The translations under genes and the position numbers were made by a program. Shown in pieces: positions 31,551-44,941 of a DNA stretch of 64,000 nt. The notes under the pieces are model-generated. The model was not told where the DNA came from. It searched no databases and saw only the letters and a list, made by a program, of their open reading frames with translations. Position 1 is the stretch's first letter. Every line of letters begins with the position of its first letter. Origin of the DNA: Hygrophila difformis (lineage: Eukaryota; Streptophyta; Magnoliopsida; Lamiales; Acanthaceae); the NCBI GenBank assembly GCA_030278955.1, contig JAOANR010000001.1:43302890-43366889 (forward strand), given 5' to 3'.

Positions 31551-34151
31551 TGTAACACCCCGGTTTTTGGTCACCCAGGTCGGGATGTCACCGCCACATC
31601 TCCCTAGCAAGACACGGTTTCTCCGAGCTTGCTAAAGAGATGCAAGGCTGGGTATTGCAGTATTTAAAAATATTTAAAAGCATTCAAAGCAGCCCATACA
31701 ATATAGTTCGAAAATAATAATATCATTGCGCAGCGGAAATAGTATCTAAGTATAGTATTGCAGCGGAAATGTAAATAGGGCCGACATGGCCAAAACACGG
31801 GTTAAACAGACCCGTTCATAATGTAGTCTAATGTACGAAATCAAACAAAATAATGTTTCCCCAAAATAAAGTTCCCATGCATGAACGTGCTCATGTTCAT
31901 TCTACATCCTCTGTAAGAAAAAGAAAATGAATGGTTTGATCAGCACAACTTGCTGAGTAAGTTAACACAGACATGATCGTAGGATTTAAAAGCCATTAGT
32001 CTAATAATTTACTAAAACATGATAATAGCGTAATACCTCACTTTAATTCAAATCACTATTGAATTTGCATAGTTTAATTCAGGGCTCCATTTCACAACAC
32101 ATTTCACATATTCCAGAGTAAAAGCTATAATTTAAATAAAGCATTTAAATAATTTAATTGGACAGCAATACACAATATAATTTAATTTTAATTTAATTTC
32201 CCCATTACATCCCCGATTTAGTATTTCAAGTATTTCGTGATGGCATCGCAATCTCAACAAGTCTAGCCGGTAGTCCGGCGGCCGCAACCGTATCAGCCAT
32301 ACTCAGTACCACTCCGGAGCCTCGGGAAACCCATGTGGATATTCTCGAGAGTGTAGGCTCTATCTCTTGTGCCGATTTGGCAATATCATATTTTAATTTC
32401 GCGCGGGGTCACCATCGTCCATAAAGGTACGAAGTGAATCGTTAGGGGGCACCCTGCAGAGCACTCACCCCTAATTTTAATATATCAAGTTTGTAAGGGG
32501 ATTTAATTTCAAAATCTGGTTCCAATTTTATTTATTTAAGAAAAATATATTTCAACTTATTTCAACCCTAAAGGTTAATTTCATATCTCAACAAGATTTC
32601 AAAATTGGATTTCCGGTAAACCACAGTTCACTCTAAAATTCGCCTAAAATCAGATTTAATTCCAAAAATTCCGAAATTTCACAACTGACTCAGAAACGTC
32701 GAGTTCTACAACTTTCGTGTTTTAACTTTTTGAATCCGAGATACCGAAACATGTCAAAAACGTCGATTTTCACAGAAACACAAATCTGTCCGAGTTTACT
32801 ACGTCACAGTTTAGAGATTCCAAATTTTACCATAGCAAATCGACTTCATATTTTATGAAATTTTACACAGGCCATCATAAGACGTTTATCTACAACTTTC
32901 ATGTTTGGCAAAAGATCCAATTCAGTCTAGAACTAATGTCAAAAACGCGATCAAGATCAGACCTAAATTCTGTCAAGAAATTCAAGATTCAAATTCAAGC
33001 AGTTCTGTTTCGAGTGGGTTTCAGATATCAAAACGTCTCTAAAAATTCTAAAACTTTTACCACAGATAGATCTACGTCTTAGGAACGTTTTTCGTGTTTT
33101 AAGTTTTTCCGTTTGAAGTCGTTTTAAGGTTCGGAAAAATTCAACAAAACTGTTGCGCCGCTAAAAACACTATGTTGGCAGATTTTCGGTTTCTTGTTTA
33201 ATGTTTTAGTTTTGAATGTTTTAATTCATCCCAAAACCATGTAAGGCTAACTTACAGATTTTTGAACGTCTGGGATTGTCTATTTTGAAGGCGTGGCTTC
33301 CAGTACATCGTTTCTCCTCTCCGTTCGTCGGTTCTACGTCCTAGATCCGATTCCGTGGTGTAGAAGGAAAAAGAAGAATATTATGATTCGCTTTCGAATC
33401 GTATATGGAATAAGAACGGATTCGAGACTTCCCACGACCCAGGAGATCTTAGAATTTACGTCTAACAGTGTTTTTCCTTGGTTTCGTGCCTCCGCAGCCT
33501 TCGGATTTAGGGTTTCGAATGTATAGAGAGTTGTAAGATTTTGTAAAAGTGTTCGGGGCTTCCAAGGGGGTTTATTTATAGATAACTGAGTCCTAGGCGT
33601 CTAAGATCTGACTCTAAGGGTCTTGAGCCGTCACATGTTCAACCGAAGTCGAAAAATCCGCGTTCGGGCGAGAGATTCACGCAACAACCACATCTGTGGT
33701 CTGGCGCGGGGTTGGTGCGCCTTTCCCATGATTAGCGCGCGGCCAACGCGCGGCTCACGCCTGGACTTCGGTCCGGGCGTGTCGTGCGATCCGTCGTGCT
33801 CTTCCGCCTCTCTTTCGGGTTTCTATCCCTCTATGCTCTCGGATTCCGATTTTCGGACTCTCTTCCGTTTCCTATTTCGTGTCGTCATTTCTTTCGGATC
33901 TAAGTTTACGTTTTGACTCGAATTCTCGAGTTCATTTATATCGGCACACGTGTACCCGATAATTGATTAAATCATCCCTTTTTACTTTACTTAATTTCTT
34001 TTGTTTAATTAATTTCATTTCTCATTTCCTCTATATTTATTTGTTTAATGTATTTACTGATTTATTTATTTATTTATCTATTTATTTATTGTATTTATTT
34101 ATTTGTTTATTGTATTTATTTATTTATGTTATAAAATTCTCGGGTATTACA
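31551..34151 (-). repeat. Tekay A 3' LTR
   Basis: About 2.6 kb, TGTAACACC to GGTATTACA in plus orientation. Same family as 42109-44707 and 50765-53363 but visibly diverged, hence older. Confidence 0.93.
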
Positions 34152-34400
34152 GTGTACCCTCCTTAAGAATCAACTTCGTCCTCGAAGTTGTGTTTCGTCT
34201 TTTCTCGTGCTAAGGACTTTTTATTTTTGTTTATTTTATTATTTTGTGACTGAATTTAGAATTGAAACTTCTAAGCTGCCTACGTACCCTGCGAAGGGAT
34301 CAAGCCATGACGTAGTTCAAAACAATTTGAATTTGTTTGTTCGATTACAAGAATGTGCGAAAATACATGGTATGACATCCTCTCCCCCTTAAGATTGCAG

Positions 34401-37400
34401 TTATGTCCCCATAACTGTGTCGGTATCGGCTTGGAACAGTGTCGGGTAGCGTTCTCTCATGTCGGATTCTACTTCCCAAGTTGCCGTCTCACTGTCATGG
34501 TTCGACCAAAGAACCTTGACCATCTTGACGGTTTTATTCCTTGTTACTCGCTCCTTTACGTCTAAGATTCGCACTGGGACTTCTTCATAAGTCAAATCTT
34601 CGTCGAGTTCGATTGTTTCAGCTTGAAGGACATGTGTCGGGTCCGGCACATACTTCTTTAGTTGTGAAACATGGAAGACGTTATGAACTCGATCTAATTG
34701 CGGCGGTAAGGCCAATCGGTAGGCTAGAGTTCCGACTCGTTCTAGAATTTCGTAAGGTCCTATGTATCGAGGACTCAACTTCCCTCGTTTGCCAAAGCGC
34801 ATCACCCCCTTCATGGGTGATATCTTTAGCATGACTCATCTCGCACTTGAAATTCTAGGTCTCGTCGTCTCACGTCGGCATAAATCTTTTGACGGTCTTG
34901 GGCGGCTTTCATTTTTCCTTGGATCACCTTGATTTGTTGAGTCATGTCTTCGATAAGTTGTGGTCCCACCACCACGGACTTATCGTTTTCTTCCCAGCTC
35001 AATGGGCTTCGGCACCTTCGTCCATACAACGCCTCGAATGGTGCCATGCCGATGCTAGCATGGTAGCTATTATTGTAGGAAAACTCAATTAGTGGTAAGT
35101 GAGATTCCCAATTTCCCTTGAATTCCAACACGCATGCTCTCAGCATGTCTTCTGGTGTTTGGATTGTCCTCTCGGTTTGTCCATCCGTCATCGGGTGGAA
35201 TGCGGTGCTCATTTTGATTTGAGTACCGAGAGATTTTTGTAACTCCGTCCAGAAATGAGAGACAAATCTACTGTCTCTATCGGAAATGATATCATGTGGT
35301 ACTCCGTGTCGTCGTACCACATTATCAATGTAGGCTCGGGCCAATTGGTCCATAGTCCACGTGTCCTTCATTGGGATAAATAAGGCCGTCTTCGTTAGCC
35401 TATCCACAATCACCCAAATTTTGTTCATGCCTTTAGGTGATCGTGGTAATCCCGAGACAAAGTCCATCGAGATGCTATCCCATTTCCAACTTGGAATTTC
35501 TAGTGGTTGTATCAATCCTAATGGTTTATGTCGCACTGCCTTAACCCTTTGGCAGGTGAGACATTTCGCCACGAAGTTCGCCACTTCCTTCTTCATTCCC
35601 GGCCACCAATAGTTCTTTTTCAGATCCTTGTATAGCTTGTCACCTCCGGGATGTACGGAATATGGCGTGTTGTGCCCTTCCTCCATCAACCTTTGCTTCA
35701 ATTCGGCACACTTCTGAGGCACACACCATCTCCCTTTAAAACGGATGCTTCCGTCCTCGTTGATAGCAAATCCGATTGCCTTTCCTTCGGCAATATACCC
35801 CTTTATCTTTTCGAGTTTCGCATCGCCCGGTTGAGCTAGTCGAATCTCGTCCAGTATCGGAGTTTCTACGACCATTGCGTTGATCGTTTCACTCTCAGTG
35901 CCCGGGTACACGAGTTCTACGTCCAATTTTGCTAAGTCCATGTACAATGCCGGCGGAAGTACCAACAAGTTGGTCACGTGTTGGGTCTTCCGACTTAGGG
36001 CATCGGCTACCACGTTCGCCTTCCCTTCGTGGTAAGATATCTCCAGGTCGTAATCTTTAATGAGTTCCAACCACCTTCGTTGTCTTAGATTCAACTCCTT
36101 CTGAGTGAATATATACTTTAGACTCTTGTGGTCGGTGAACATTCGACACTTTCGCCCATAAAGATAATGTCTCCATATCTTTAGAGCGAAAACGACCGCT
36201 GCCAACTCCAGGTCGTGTGTCGGGTAATTCTCCTCGTGAGGTTTAAGTTGGCGTGATACATATGCCACGACTCTCGAATCTTGCATCAAAACGCAACCTA
36301 GACCTTCCTTCGAAGCATCGCTATAGACTTCGAAGTCACCATTCTCTGATGGTAGCGTTAATACGGGTGTGGTTGTGAGTCGTTTCTTCAGCTCTTGAAA
36401 CACAGTCTCACATGCCTCGGTCCACTCGTATTTTGCACCTTTCTTCAGTAACTGGGTCAGAGGACGTGCGATTCTCGAGAAATCCTTCACGAATCGCCTA
36501 TAGTACCCAGCTAATCCAAGGAAACTCCTTATGTCCATTGGACTCGTCGGCGCTGCCCACTCGGTTACGGCAGAAACTTTCGCCGGGTCCACTGATACTC
36601 CATCAGCAGATACTATGTGCCCGAGAAATGCCACTTCCTTTAGCCAGAAGTCGCATTTTGACAACTTGCCGTATAATTGCTTCTTTCGCAAGATCCCTAA
36701 CACTTGGTGTAAGTGTTGGGCATGCTCTTCCTCGCTCTTTGAGTAGATCAGGATGTCGTCGATAAACACTACGACGCACTGATCTAATAATTCTCGGAAC
36801 ACATTGTTCATGAGATTCATGAACATTGCGGGGGCATTGGTTAACCCGAAGGATAACACTGTGAACTCGTAGTGACCATATCGAGTTCGAAACGCCGTCT
36901 TTGGAATGTCCTTCTCCGCGATCCTCAATTGATGATACCCAGATCGCAAATCGATCTTCGAGAATACTGAAGCTCCCTTCAGTTGATCGAATAGATCCTC
37001 AATTCTCGGCAGGGGGTATTTATTCTTGATGGTCACTTGGTTCAGTCCTCGGTAATCTATGCAAAGACGTAGTCCTCCGTCTTTCTTCTTGACAAATAAA
37101 ACCGGTGCTCCCCAGGGGGGAAGTACTCGGTCTTATATATCCCTTTCCTAACAGTTCTTCGAGTTGTTCCTTTAACTCCTTCATTTCCAGTGGTGCCATC
37201 CGGTACGGAGCTTTTGAAACAGGCTCTGTCCCCGGAATGAGATCTATAGTGAATTCAAGATCTCTCTCAGGTGGCATGCCCGGAACATCCTCAGGGAACA
37301 CGTCCGGGTATTCTCTTACCACTGGGATGCTGTCAACCTTGTTCTCTTCCGCCTCAAGGTTGTTCACATAGCACGCATATAGATTATACCCCTTACGCAT

Positions 37401-37862
37401 CAAGTTACTTAGTTTTAGTGCACTAACGATCTTGTTACTCTTCTTAGGGGGCTGAGAGTAGAAGATAACTCTCTTTCCCCTACTTTTTGACAAGGTGATC
37501 TTTTGCTTTTGGCATTCGATCACCGCCTTATACTGGGATAACCAATCCATCCCCAGTATAATGTCAAAGTCTCTTAAGTTAAATTCTACTAAGTTCGCGA
37601 AGAATTCTACGTTCTTTATCACTATAGGAATTCCGTTATATCGTTTAGAGCAAGATACTACTTCTCCTGAAGGCAATTGAATTCCTAAGCTAATTCTCTC
37701 GCATTTAGGTAGATCTAACTCAGGCACTACTCTTGATGCTATGATTGAGCAACTAGCTCCAGAATCAAAAAGAACTCTAAGGGGCATATTCAAAACGAAA
37801 AATGTACCTGCCATAACTTCTCCTTGAGCAGGCATGTCCGCTTGATTAACCACGTTAAGCCT
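34401..37862 (-). pseudogene. Tekay A pol (protease, RT, RNase H, integrase, chromodomain), frameshifted
   Basis: Three minus-strand frames cover one polyprotein. 37020-37853 holds protease ([13 protein letters not shown]) and the RT start; 34826-37036 holds RT with an intact FIDD box, RNase H and integrase; 34401-34832 holds the integrase end and chromodomain. Frame changes occur near 37115, at a run of G, and near 34835. Unlike Tekay B, its catalytic FIDD is preserved. Confidence 0.9.
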
Positions 37863-38180
37863 TGATAATGGCCAGAAATGACCATTATTTTCAATCCATT
37901 TCCGTGTCTTAAACGGGCATTTGATCGCATTCCAGTCTTACATTAAGTAAGAAAGCAGTTGAATTGGACTGATTTATGCATAATTGTAAAAATAATAAGC
38001 TGGTATGAAAAAGGCATAAATATGTAATTTTATTACATATTTATGTTAGAAAAATCCAAAAACATGAGAAAAAGAAAAGAAAAGAAAAAGGAATGAAAAA
38101 GATGGGAAAAGAGACGAAAAGCCCACAAAAAGAGCAAGTTCGACCCATCTGGCCCAATCCAGCAGGCCCAGGAACACCCT

Positions 38181-38310
38181 TGTCGCGGAAGCCCCTTTGT
38201 CGCGATGCATGGTTCCGCGACCAAGCCAGCTCAGATGAAGGAGGAGACCAGCCAAGCCCCTTTGTCGCGATGCCCTGTTCCGCGACAAAGGCATGTTCCG
38301 CGACAAAGAT
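38181..38310. repeat. CG-rich inverted motif cluster upstream of a TATA box
   Basis: Several TTGTCGCGGAA and GGTTCCGCGAC words in opposite orientations within 130 bp, about 160-280 bp ahead of the TATA box at 38466. Confidence 0.8.
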
Positions 38311-38465
38311 GCACAATTAGAGACACAAGACCCAGTCGAGAAGCCTTGCCACATACAGTGTTGTTCCGCGCCAAACCCCCTGACTCCGAGACAAAGCTGT
38401 GATGTGTGTGATGTCTTGAGACACAATGGGCTCAAATCAAGGCCCATGAGCTAGGGTTTCCCCTC

Positions 38466-38473
38466 TATAAATA
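38466..38473 (+). promoter_or_regulatory. Likely Athila LTR TATA box
   Basis: TATAAATA in the context CCCCTCTATAAATATGAGG, about 600 bp after the presumed LTR start. This is a normal U3 arrangement for the plus-strand element. Confidence 0.6.
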
Positions 38474-39123
38474 TGAGGTGTTACTCTTGAGCAAAAGGTT
38501 GGAAAAATTAGTTAGAAATTCTCTTGAAGACAAGGCAGTAGGAGCTCTCTTTTAGGTAGTGTAGTTAGTTTTATTTTTTTTTGTATTATTTAATTCTTGC
38601 CCTTAGATTAGTTTAGTTTAGTGTTTGTTTTAGTGTTTTACTGTTTACAGTAGCTAGGTAGCCACTTTAATATCATATTTTTTTTTTCTAAACTCTTGCT
38701 TTAGGGTTTGTAATACCCAAATCATGGGTATTAGCAACACCCATTTAATAATATGGGAAAACATTCACCATTTGTGTCCCAAAACATGAAATGGGTCTCA
38801 CACCCCATGGATTTATGCTTTCTTTTTCATTTTGGGGTCATTTGACCCCCATTATGCTAATATTATGCTTCCTGTGTTCATCTTCTTTTGGATAATGTTG
38901 TGTGAGTGTGTGGTCAACCCTAGATTAGGATGTATGCTTTATTTTAAATTCTGTCCAGTTTTGTTCAAGCATGTTCTTGCATTTCTCTTATGTTCTTTGT
39001 TTGATTTTAGCTTAGAATAGCTTTTGAATCTGAAATAGGGTGAGATCATGCTGTTTGCATGCCACTGTTCATTTCTGCTTTTTCTGACTTTTGTCCTGAA
39101 CCGCCTTTGTCGCTAACCGCCTC

Positions 39124-39523
39124 TTGTCGCGGAACCACGTTCCGCGACAAAGTGGTTGTTCCGCGACCAAGGTGTCTAAAGACACTTGTCTTCATATTTT
39201 AAACCCTTTGTCGCGGAGCACTCTGTCACGGAACCACGTTCCGCGACACAACCATGTTTAGCGACAAAGGACCAAACTCTTGCATTTTGTCTGCATGGCT
39301 TTCTGTCGAGGAACACTTTTGTCGCGGAACCACGTTCCGCGACAAAATCCTATTATGAGACAGATAAATTATGCCTTGTTCTTATTTTGAAAACCCTTGT
39401 CGTGGAACCACGTTCCGCGACAAAACTTTCCATGCATAGCGACAAGGACCAAATGCTTTAAAATTTTTTCTGAAAATCCTTTGTCGCGAAACACTCTTAT
39501 CGCGGAACCACGTTCCGCGACAA
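39124..39523. repeat. Array of five CG-rich palindromes
   Basis: Palindromes at 39124-39150, 39224-39248, 39317-39347, 39397-39423 and 39497-39523 share the half-site TTGTCGCGGAAC, the same 3-bp centre CAC, and the mirror GTTCCGCGACAA. The third has perfect 14-bp arms. Centres are about 78-100 bp apart. The linkers also repeat words such as AGCGACAAGGACCAAA, so this is a degenerate tandem array. Confidence 0.93.
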
Positions 39524-39529
39524 AATCTT

Positions 39530-42108
39530 GCTTAGCGACAAAGAGGCGTTATGCTGCCAAAAATTCTAAAAATTTGTTAAGATACCCATGTCGCAGATCT
39601 CGGTCCGCGACAGAATTTATGGTATCGCGACAAGGACTCCCTTCTCTATTTTTCAAATATTCTTCATTTCCCCTCCTATATTATACTGCATCACTCACAT
39701 CTTAATCCCACGGATTAAGATGTAATACTCTTGAAATGCACTATAGGGCGTTATGCTGCCCAAATATTGATTCTCCATCTTCACACTTAATTGATTGGAC
39801 CCTTAGTCATTTATGGTTAATGATTATGATTAGCAATAATTGAAATCAACAATCATCATGATTATAGGATTTTTGTTCAATTGCCATTAAAACACTCTTC
39901 TATAAACAAAATCTTGATGACTTAAACAGATAATCCGGACTGTAATTAATTATGGTAGGAGGGATTATTTAGGATCATCAATTGTGGACCCAATCCACAA
40001 CCTTGCATGAGAAACCAATGTCTCTCATACGAGGAATTTTCTTTGTTCTTTTGATTTTGTCTTTGCGTGTTGTGTGTAACATTTAGTAAGCATAAATCAG
40101 ATTAATGTTGGCGGGTATTCCCTCACGGATAAGTAGCTCGTAATCTGGGTATAGCTTACTCAATGTTATTTTGCATGGTCTGGATAGCAGTCAGTGGAAG
40201 CCTTGGCGGTTCATCCATCCGGGATTATATTAGCTGCTCAGCTGACTCCTATCCAGATACAGTTTTCTTTTCCTTATCTAAATTTCCAAACCCAAATTCC
40301 GATCTGTAATAGGATTCAGTTGACATCTGTCAATGTCAATTGATGATCATTATGGAGAAGAAGCATGTAGGTTCTTATCTGAATTCACAGACAGTGGAGG
40401 CCCAACTGGTATTGACACTACCATTATAGGGTTGAAGCTATCTAAATTCGTTCCATCCGAGTTATCAGGATATTGAATAGAAGATGTTTGCAATTCACCT
40501 GATCGCTCTGCCATTACTTTGGTCCTCTGTCCATTTCATGATTGTGTTTCACCTTCTGTCTAGACCCACTGATATATTTTGGGTCACTTCATTTTACCTT
40601 CCAATATAACTGTACGCATGCTATTAATATGTAACTATAGTGGTCTGTAATATTTTGGGATCCTTCCCTTGGACAATAGAAGTCTTGATTCAACTAGATA
40701 TTGCATATTAAATTTCCAACAAAAAAAAACTCCTTTATAAAAATCCGGATCTGAGTAAGGGTTAAATTCCACAGTTATGACTAATTCATATTCGACTGGG
40801 GGTTGATTTTGGGAAATTAGAAGCAGAGTCAGCGAATAGGTCTCACCTAGACTGAAAGGATCTGTGTTTTAATTGAGAATCTAGTACCTGATAGGGAATG
40901 ATTTCAAACTTCAATTATTTTCCAAAATTGCTGAGTGTTGGGAATCTGAGATTGAATATTACACCGAGATTGGATCCACTTGGATTCAAATACAGTGTAA
41001 TAGTTAGTCTTAGAGGATCAACACCCAGGCCTTGGTTATTTTCTAAGATAGGGTTGAGTTCCTTTCAACCACTATCCTCCCCTGCCAAAGCCTATTTTTT
41101 GAGTCCTGAGTGAGTACATCCGGAACAAACTAATTTATTAGTTCATTTCATTAGTTTGTATTTCATAACCACTCGGAAAGAAGTGAACACTGCGAGTGGT
41201 TCACCGAAAACCGAGAATTCTTGATCCACACCCGATCATCATGACTAGGGGCTGTCGTTTACTACCAGGGTCAGATTTTCAAAACCTCTGAGTGATAGGA
41301 TTTTAAAATGCTTTCTTTACTGCTTTCTTTTAACCGCTTTCGTTAGTGGTCACTCGGTTGTATTGAGAGTTGTGTAACTGCTACTAGGATTGACAGTTAA
41401 GGGATAGTTCAGGGCTTGATTAGAATCTTTGGGTGTGACATGGGGGAATGGTAGTGGTACTTGGCACTTCAATAAATGATTTGTCAGGTGTTGCTCATCC
41501 ACCACAGATGAAATAACATACCCAGGCCATGGCAGTTACAAATCTGTGGTATCTTAGAATTTGCTTTCTTAAGAACATGTAAACTCATATTGTAAGTACC
41601 TGTCTATCAAAGGGAAATCAATACTGAGAGCATGAGAATTAGCTATCTGACAGGATTATCCCAAAACAAAGATCTGCATATTAAAATGGAAGTTTAATCA
41701 TGCCTTATCTAAATCTTGTCCAATTTTTATTCTTTCCTCCCTGTCCCTTCTGTCAGCCTCATAGCTAGCTTAGTATAGAATTTTATTGCTTTTATAGAAT
41801 AGCATTTAACAGCTTTCTTAGAATAAATTTGTTCGCTTTCTGGAATAGAGTTACTATGCTTTGTAGACTAGATTTAAACGTTTTCGTAGTTTAGTTTAAA
41901 TTCAGTCAGTAGATGTTAGTCACTTTTCACACTTAGTTGAGCAATACGAATGGAAAATCTAGTAAAACGACGTGGGCCCTGCTTCCATCGCACATCCTCC
42001 AGTGAACGATCCGGTCTTATTATAAATATTGCAATTTTTGACACCGTGCGCTTTCGGGGGCACAGTTTCGTAACACGAGTAATAAAAACATGACAACTTA
42101 TAAATATA
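39530..42108 (+). other. Long LTR/leader-like DNA of the Athila-type element
   Basis: No supported coding region. T-rich, transcript-like sequence without recognised transposon ends until the Tekay B insertion at 42109. It continues at 53364 after that insertion. Confidence 0.5.
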
Positions 42109-44707
42109 TGTAACACCCCGGTTTTTGGTCACCCAGGTCGGGGTGTCACCGCCACACCTCCCTAGTAAGACACGGTTTCTCCGGCTTACTAAAGAGATGC
42201 AAGGCAAGTGGTTTCAGTATTTAAAACATTTAAAACATTCAAAACAGCCCACATAATATAGTTCGAAAATAATTATATCATAGCGCAGCGGAAATAATAT
42301 TTAAGTATAGTATTGCAGCGGAAAATATAAATAGGGCCGACATGGCCAAAACACGGGTTAAACAGGCCCGTTTATTCTAACGTCTAATGCAGAAATAAAA
42401 TCAAATGTCCAGTATCAAAATATCAAAAGCAAAATATTCCCAAAATCCCATGCACGAAGTGATCATGCTCATTCTACATACTCTGTAAGAAAAAGGAATA
42501 AAAACGGGTTTATCAGCACACTTGCTGAGTAAGTTAACACATGCATGATCTTGGGGTTTTAAAGCCATTAATTTAATACTTTATCAAAACATGATAATAA
42601 CATAATATCCAATTAAATCCAAGTAACTATAATTTATTCCAGGCTCTATTTCACAACACATTTCACATAATTTAGAACAATAGCCATAATTTAAATAAAG
42701 CATTTAAATAATTTAATTGGACAACATAATTTAATCTAATCAATCCAATTTTAACATCCCCATTACATTCCCGATTTGGTATTTCAAGTTTCACGATAGC
42801 ATCGCGATGTCAACAAGTTTAGCCGGTAGCCCGGCGGCCGCAACCGTATCAGCCATACCCAGTACCACTCCGGAGCCTCGGGAAACCCATGTGGATATTC
42901 TCGAGAGTGTAGGCTCTATATCTCGCCGTTTTGGCAATATCATATTTCAAGTTTAGCGCGCGGGGTCACCATCGTCCATTACGGCACGAAGTGAATCGTT
43001 AGGGGGCACTCTGCAGAGCACTCACCCCTAATTTTAATTTATCAAGTTTGTAAGGGGATTTTACTTTCAAAATCTGATTTCAATTTTAATTAATTTCAAA
43101 ACAATATCTCAGTTTGTCTCAACCCTAAAGGTTAATCTCACGTTTCAACAAGATTTCAAGATTTCAAGATTTGATTTCCGATAAATCACAGTTTATTCCA
43201 AAATTCGTCAAAAATCAGGTTTAACTCCAAAAATTCTGAAATTTCACGACTGACTCAGAAACGTCGAGATCTACAACTTTCGTGTTTTAACTTTTTCAAT
43301 CCGAGACACCGAAACAGGTCAAAAACATAGATTTTTACAGAAGCTTAAATCTGTTCGGATTTCACAGACCACAGTTTAGAGATTTCGAATTCTACCATGG
43401 CAACTCAACTCCAAATGTGATGAAAATTTACAGAGACCATCTTAAGACGTTTATCTACAACTTTCGTGTTCGGCAAAAGATCTAATTCAGTCTAAAAACA
43501 TGTTCAAAAACGCGATCAAGATCTAACCTAAATTCTGTCAAGAAATTCAAGATCTAAGTTTTAACAGTTCGGTTTTCGATGGATTTCACATATCAAAACA
43601 TTCTTAAAAATTCTGAAAATTTTACAGTATCTAGATCTACGCCTTAGGAACGTTTTTCGTCTTTTAAGTTTTTCTGTTTGAAGTCGTTTTAAGGTTCGGA
43701 AAAATTCATCAAGACTGTTGCGCCGGTAGGGTTTTCCATGTTGACAGATTTTATGTTCTTGATTAATTTAAACTAGTTCAACATGTTTTAATCACCCAAA
43801 CCCATGTAAGTATTAACTTACAGATTTTCGGATGTCGGGGGATGTCTATTTCGTAGGCGTGGCTTCCAGTTCACCTCCTCTCCTCTCCGTTCGCCGGGTT
43901 CTACGTCCTAGATTCGATTCGTAGTGTAGAAAGGAAAAGACGGGGGTTAGGATTCGTTTTCGAATCATGTATTGAAAAAAGATTAGTTTGGGGCTTACCA
44001 ACGTTGGAGATCTGTCGACTTTCGTCCAAAAGGTGCTGCCTTGGTGCCTTCTTGGTGCCTTCGTGGCCTCCGGGATTTCGCTTTTGTGTGTGGTATCGTA
44101 GGGTTTTTGAAAAAGTGTTTTCGGGTCTCCGAAGGAGTTTATCTATAGAGGTCTGAGTCCTAGGGCGTCCAAAGACCAAGTCTAAGGTCTTGAGCCGCAA
44201 GACGTCCAACCGAAGTCGGAAAATCCGCGTTCGGGCGAGAGATTCACGCAACGGGCAAATCTGGGAGCTGGCGCGGGGTTGGCGCGCCATTTGCCCCTTT
44301 AGCGCGCGGCCAGCGCGCCAGACTCGCCTGGACTTCGGTCCGGGCGGGTCGTGCGATCCGTCGTGCGTTTCCTCCTCTCTTTCGGGTTTCTATCCCCCTA
44401 TGTTCCCGGATTCCGATTTCCGGACTCTCCTTGGGTTCCTATTTCGTGTCGTCATTTCTTTCGGATCTAATTTCACATTTTGGCTCGAATTCTCGAGTTT
44501 ATTGATGTCGGGTTTCCGTGTACGACTTTGTTTAATTTCCCTTGTTTAATTTAATTAATTCCATTTCTCATTTCGTCTATATTTAATTATTTCATTTTAA
44601 TATATTTACTTATTTATTTATTTATTTCTTTATTGTATTTATTTATTTATGTATTTATTGTATTTATTTATTTATTTATTTATGTTATAAAATTCACGGG
44701 TATTACA
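42109..44707 (-). repeat. Tekay B 3' LTR
   Basis: 2599 bp, TGTAACACC to GGTATTACA in plus orientation. Carries TATAGATA on the minus strand (44150-44157) where its partner has TATAAATA. Confidence 0.96.
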
Positions 44708-44722
44708 GTCTACCCTCCTTAA
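44708..44722 (-). promoter_or_regulatory. Tekay polypurine tract
   Basis: Minus-strand TTAAGGAGGGTAGA directly ahead of the 3' LTR. The same tract lies at 34152-34166 in Tekay A. Confidence 0.8.
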
Positions 44723-44941
44723 GAATCAACTTCGTCCTCGAAGTTGTTTTTCGGCTTTTCTCGTTCGGCTTTTCCCGTGCTAAGGTCTTTTGTTTATTTT
44801 ATTATTTTGTGACTGAACTTAGAAACAAACTTCTAAGCTGCCTACGTACCCGATAAAGGGATCAAGCCATAACGTAGTTCAAAAGTTTATTAAAGTTCGT
44901 AAAATGTGCGGTGTGACATCCTCTCTCCCATAAGATTGCAG

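Larger units (their letters stand above)
31551..37862 (-). mobile_element. Tekay chromovirus A, older copy, interrupted at gag/protease
   Basis: One LTR (31551-34151) followed by a pol region homologous to Tekay B. Homology to B ends at 37862, within the gag-protease junction, exactly where the Athila-type element begins with TG. Gag, primer site and 5' LTR are therefore not lost but presumably lie beyond the right end of the window. It inserted into the LINE at 31550. Confidence 0.85.

Noticed and set aside
38033..38447. Several overlapping ORFs on both strands
   Set aside because: They are created by the CG-rich motif cluster in LTR DNA; no domain is seen.
39124..39150. CAMTA-type CGCG box interpretation of the palindromes
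   Set aside because: The sites read TCGCGG/CCGCGA, which does not fit the VCGCGB consensus on either strand.
39124..39523. CRISPR-like regular repeat array
   Set aside because: The units are degenerate palindromes with repeated rather than unique linkers, in a plant retroelement; no cas genes are present.
43901..44549. Matching ORFs of 129 (minus) and 119 (plus) codons, repeated at 52557-53205
   Set aside because: They occur in both LTR copies, overlap each other and span the LTR core promoter. Their conservation reflects LTR identity, not coding.
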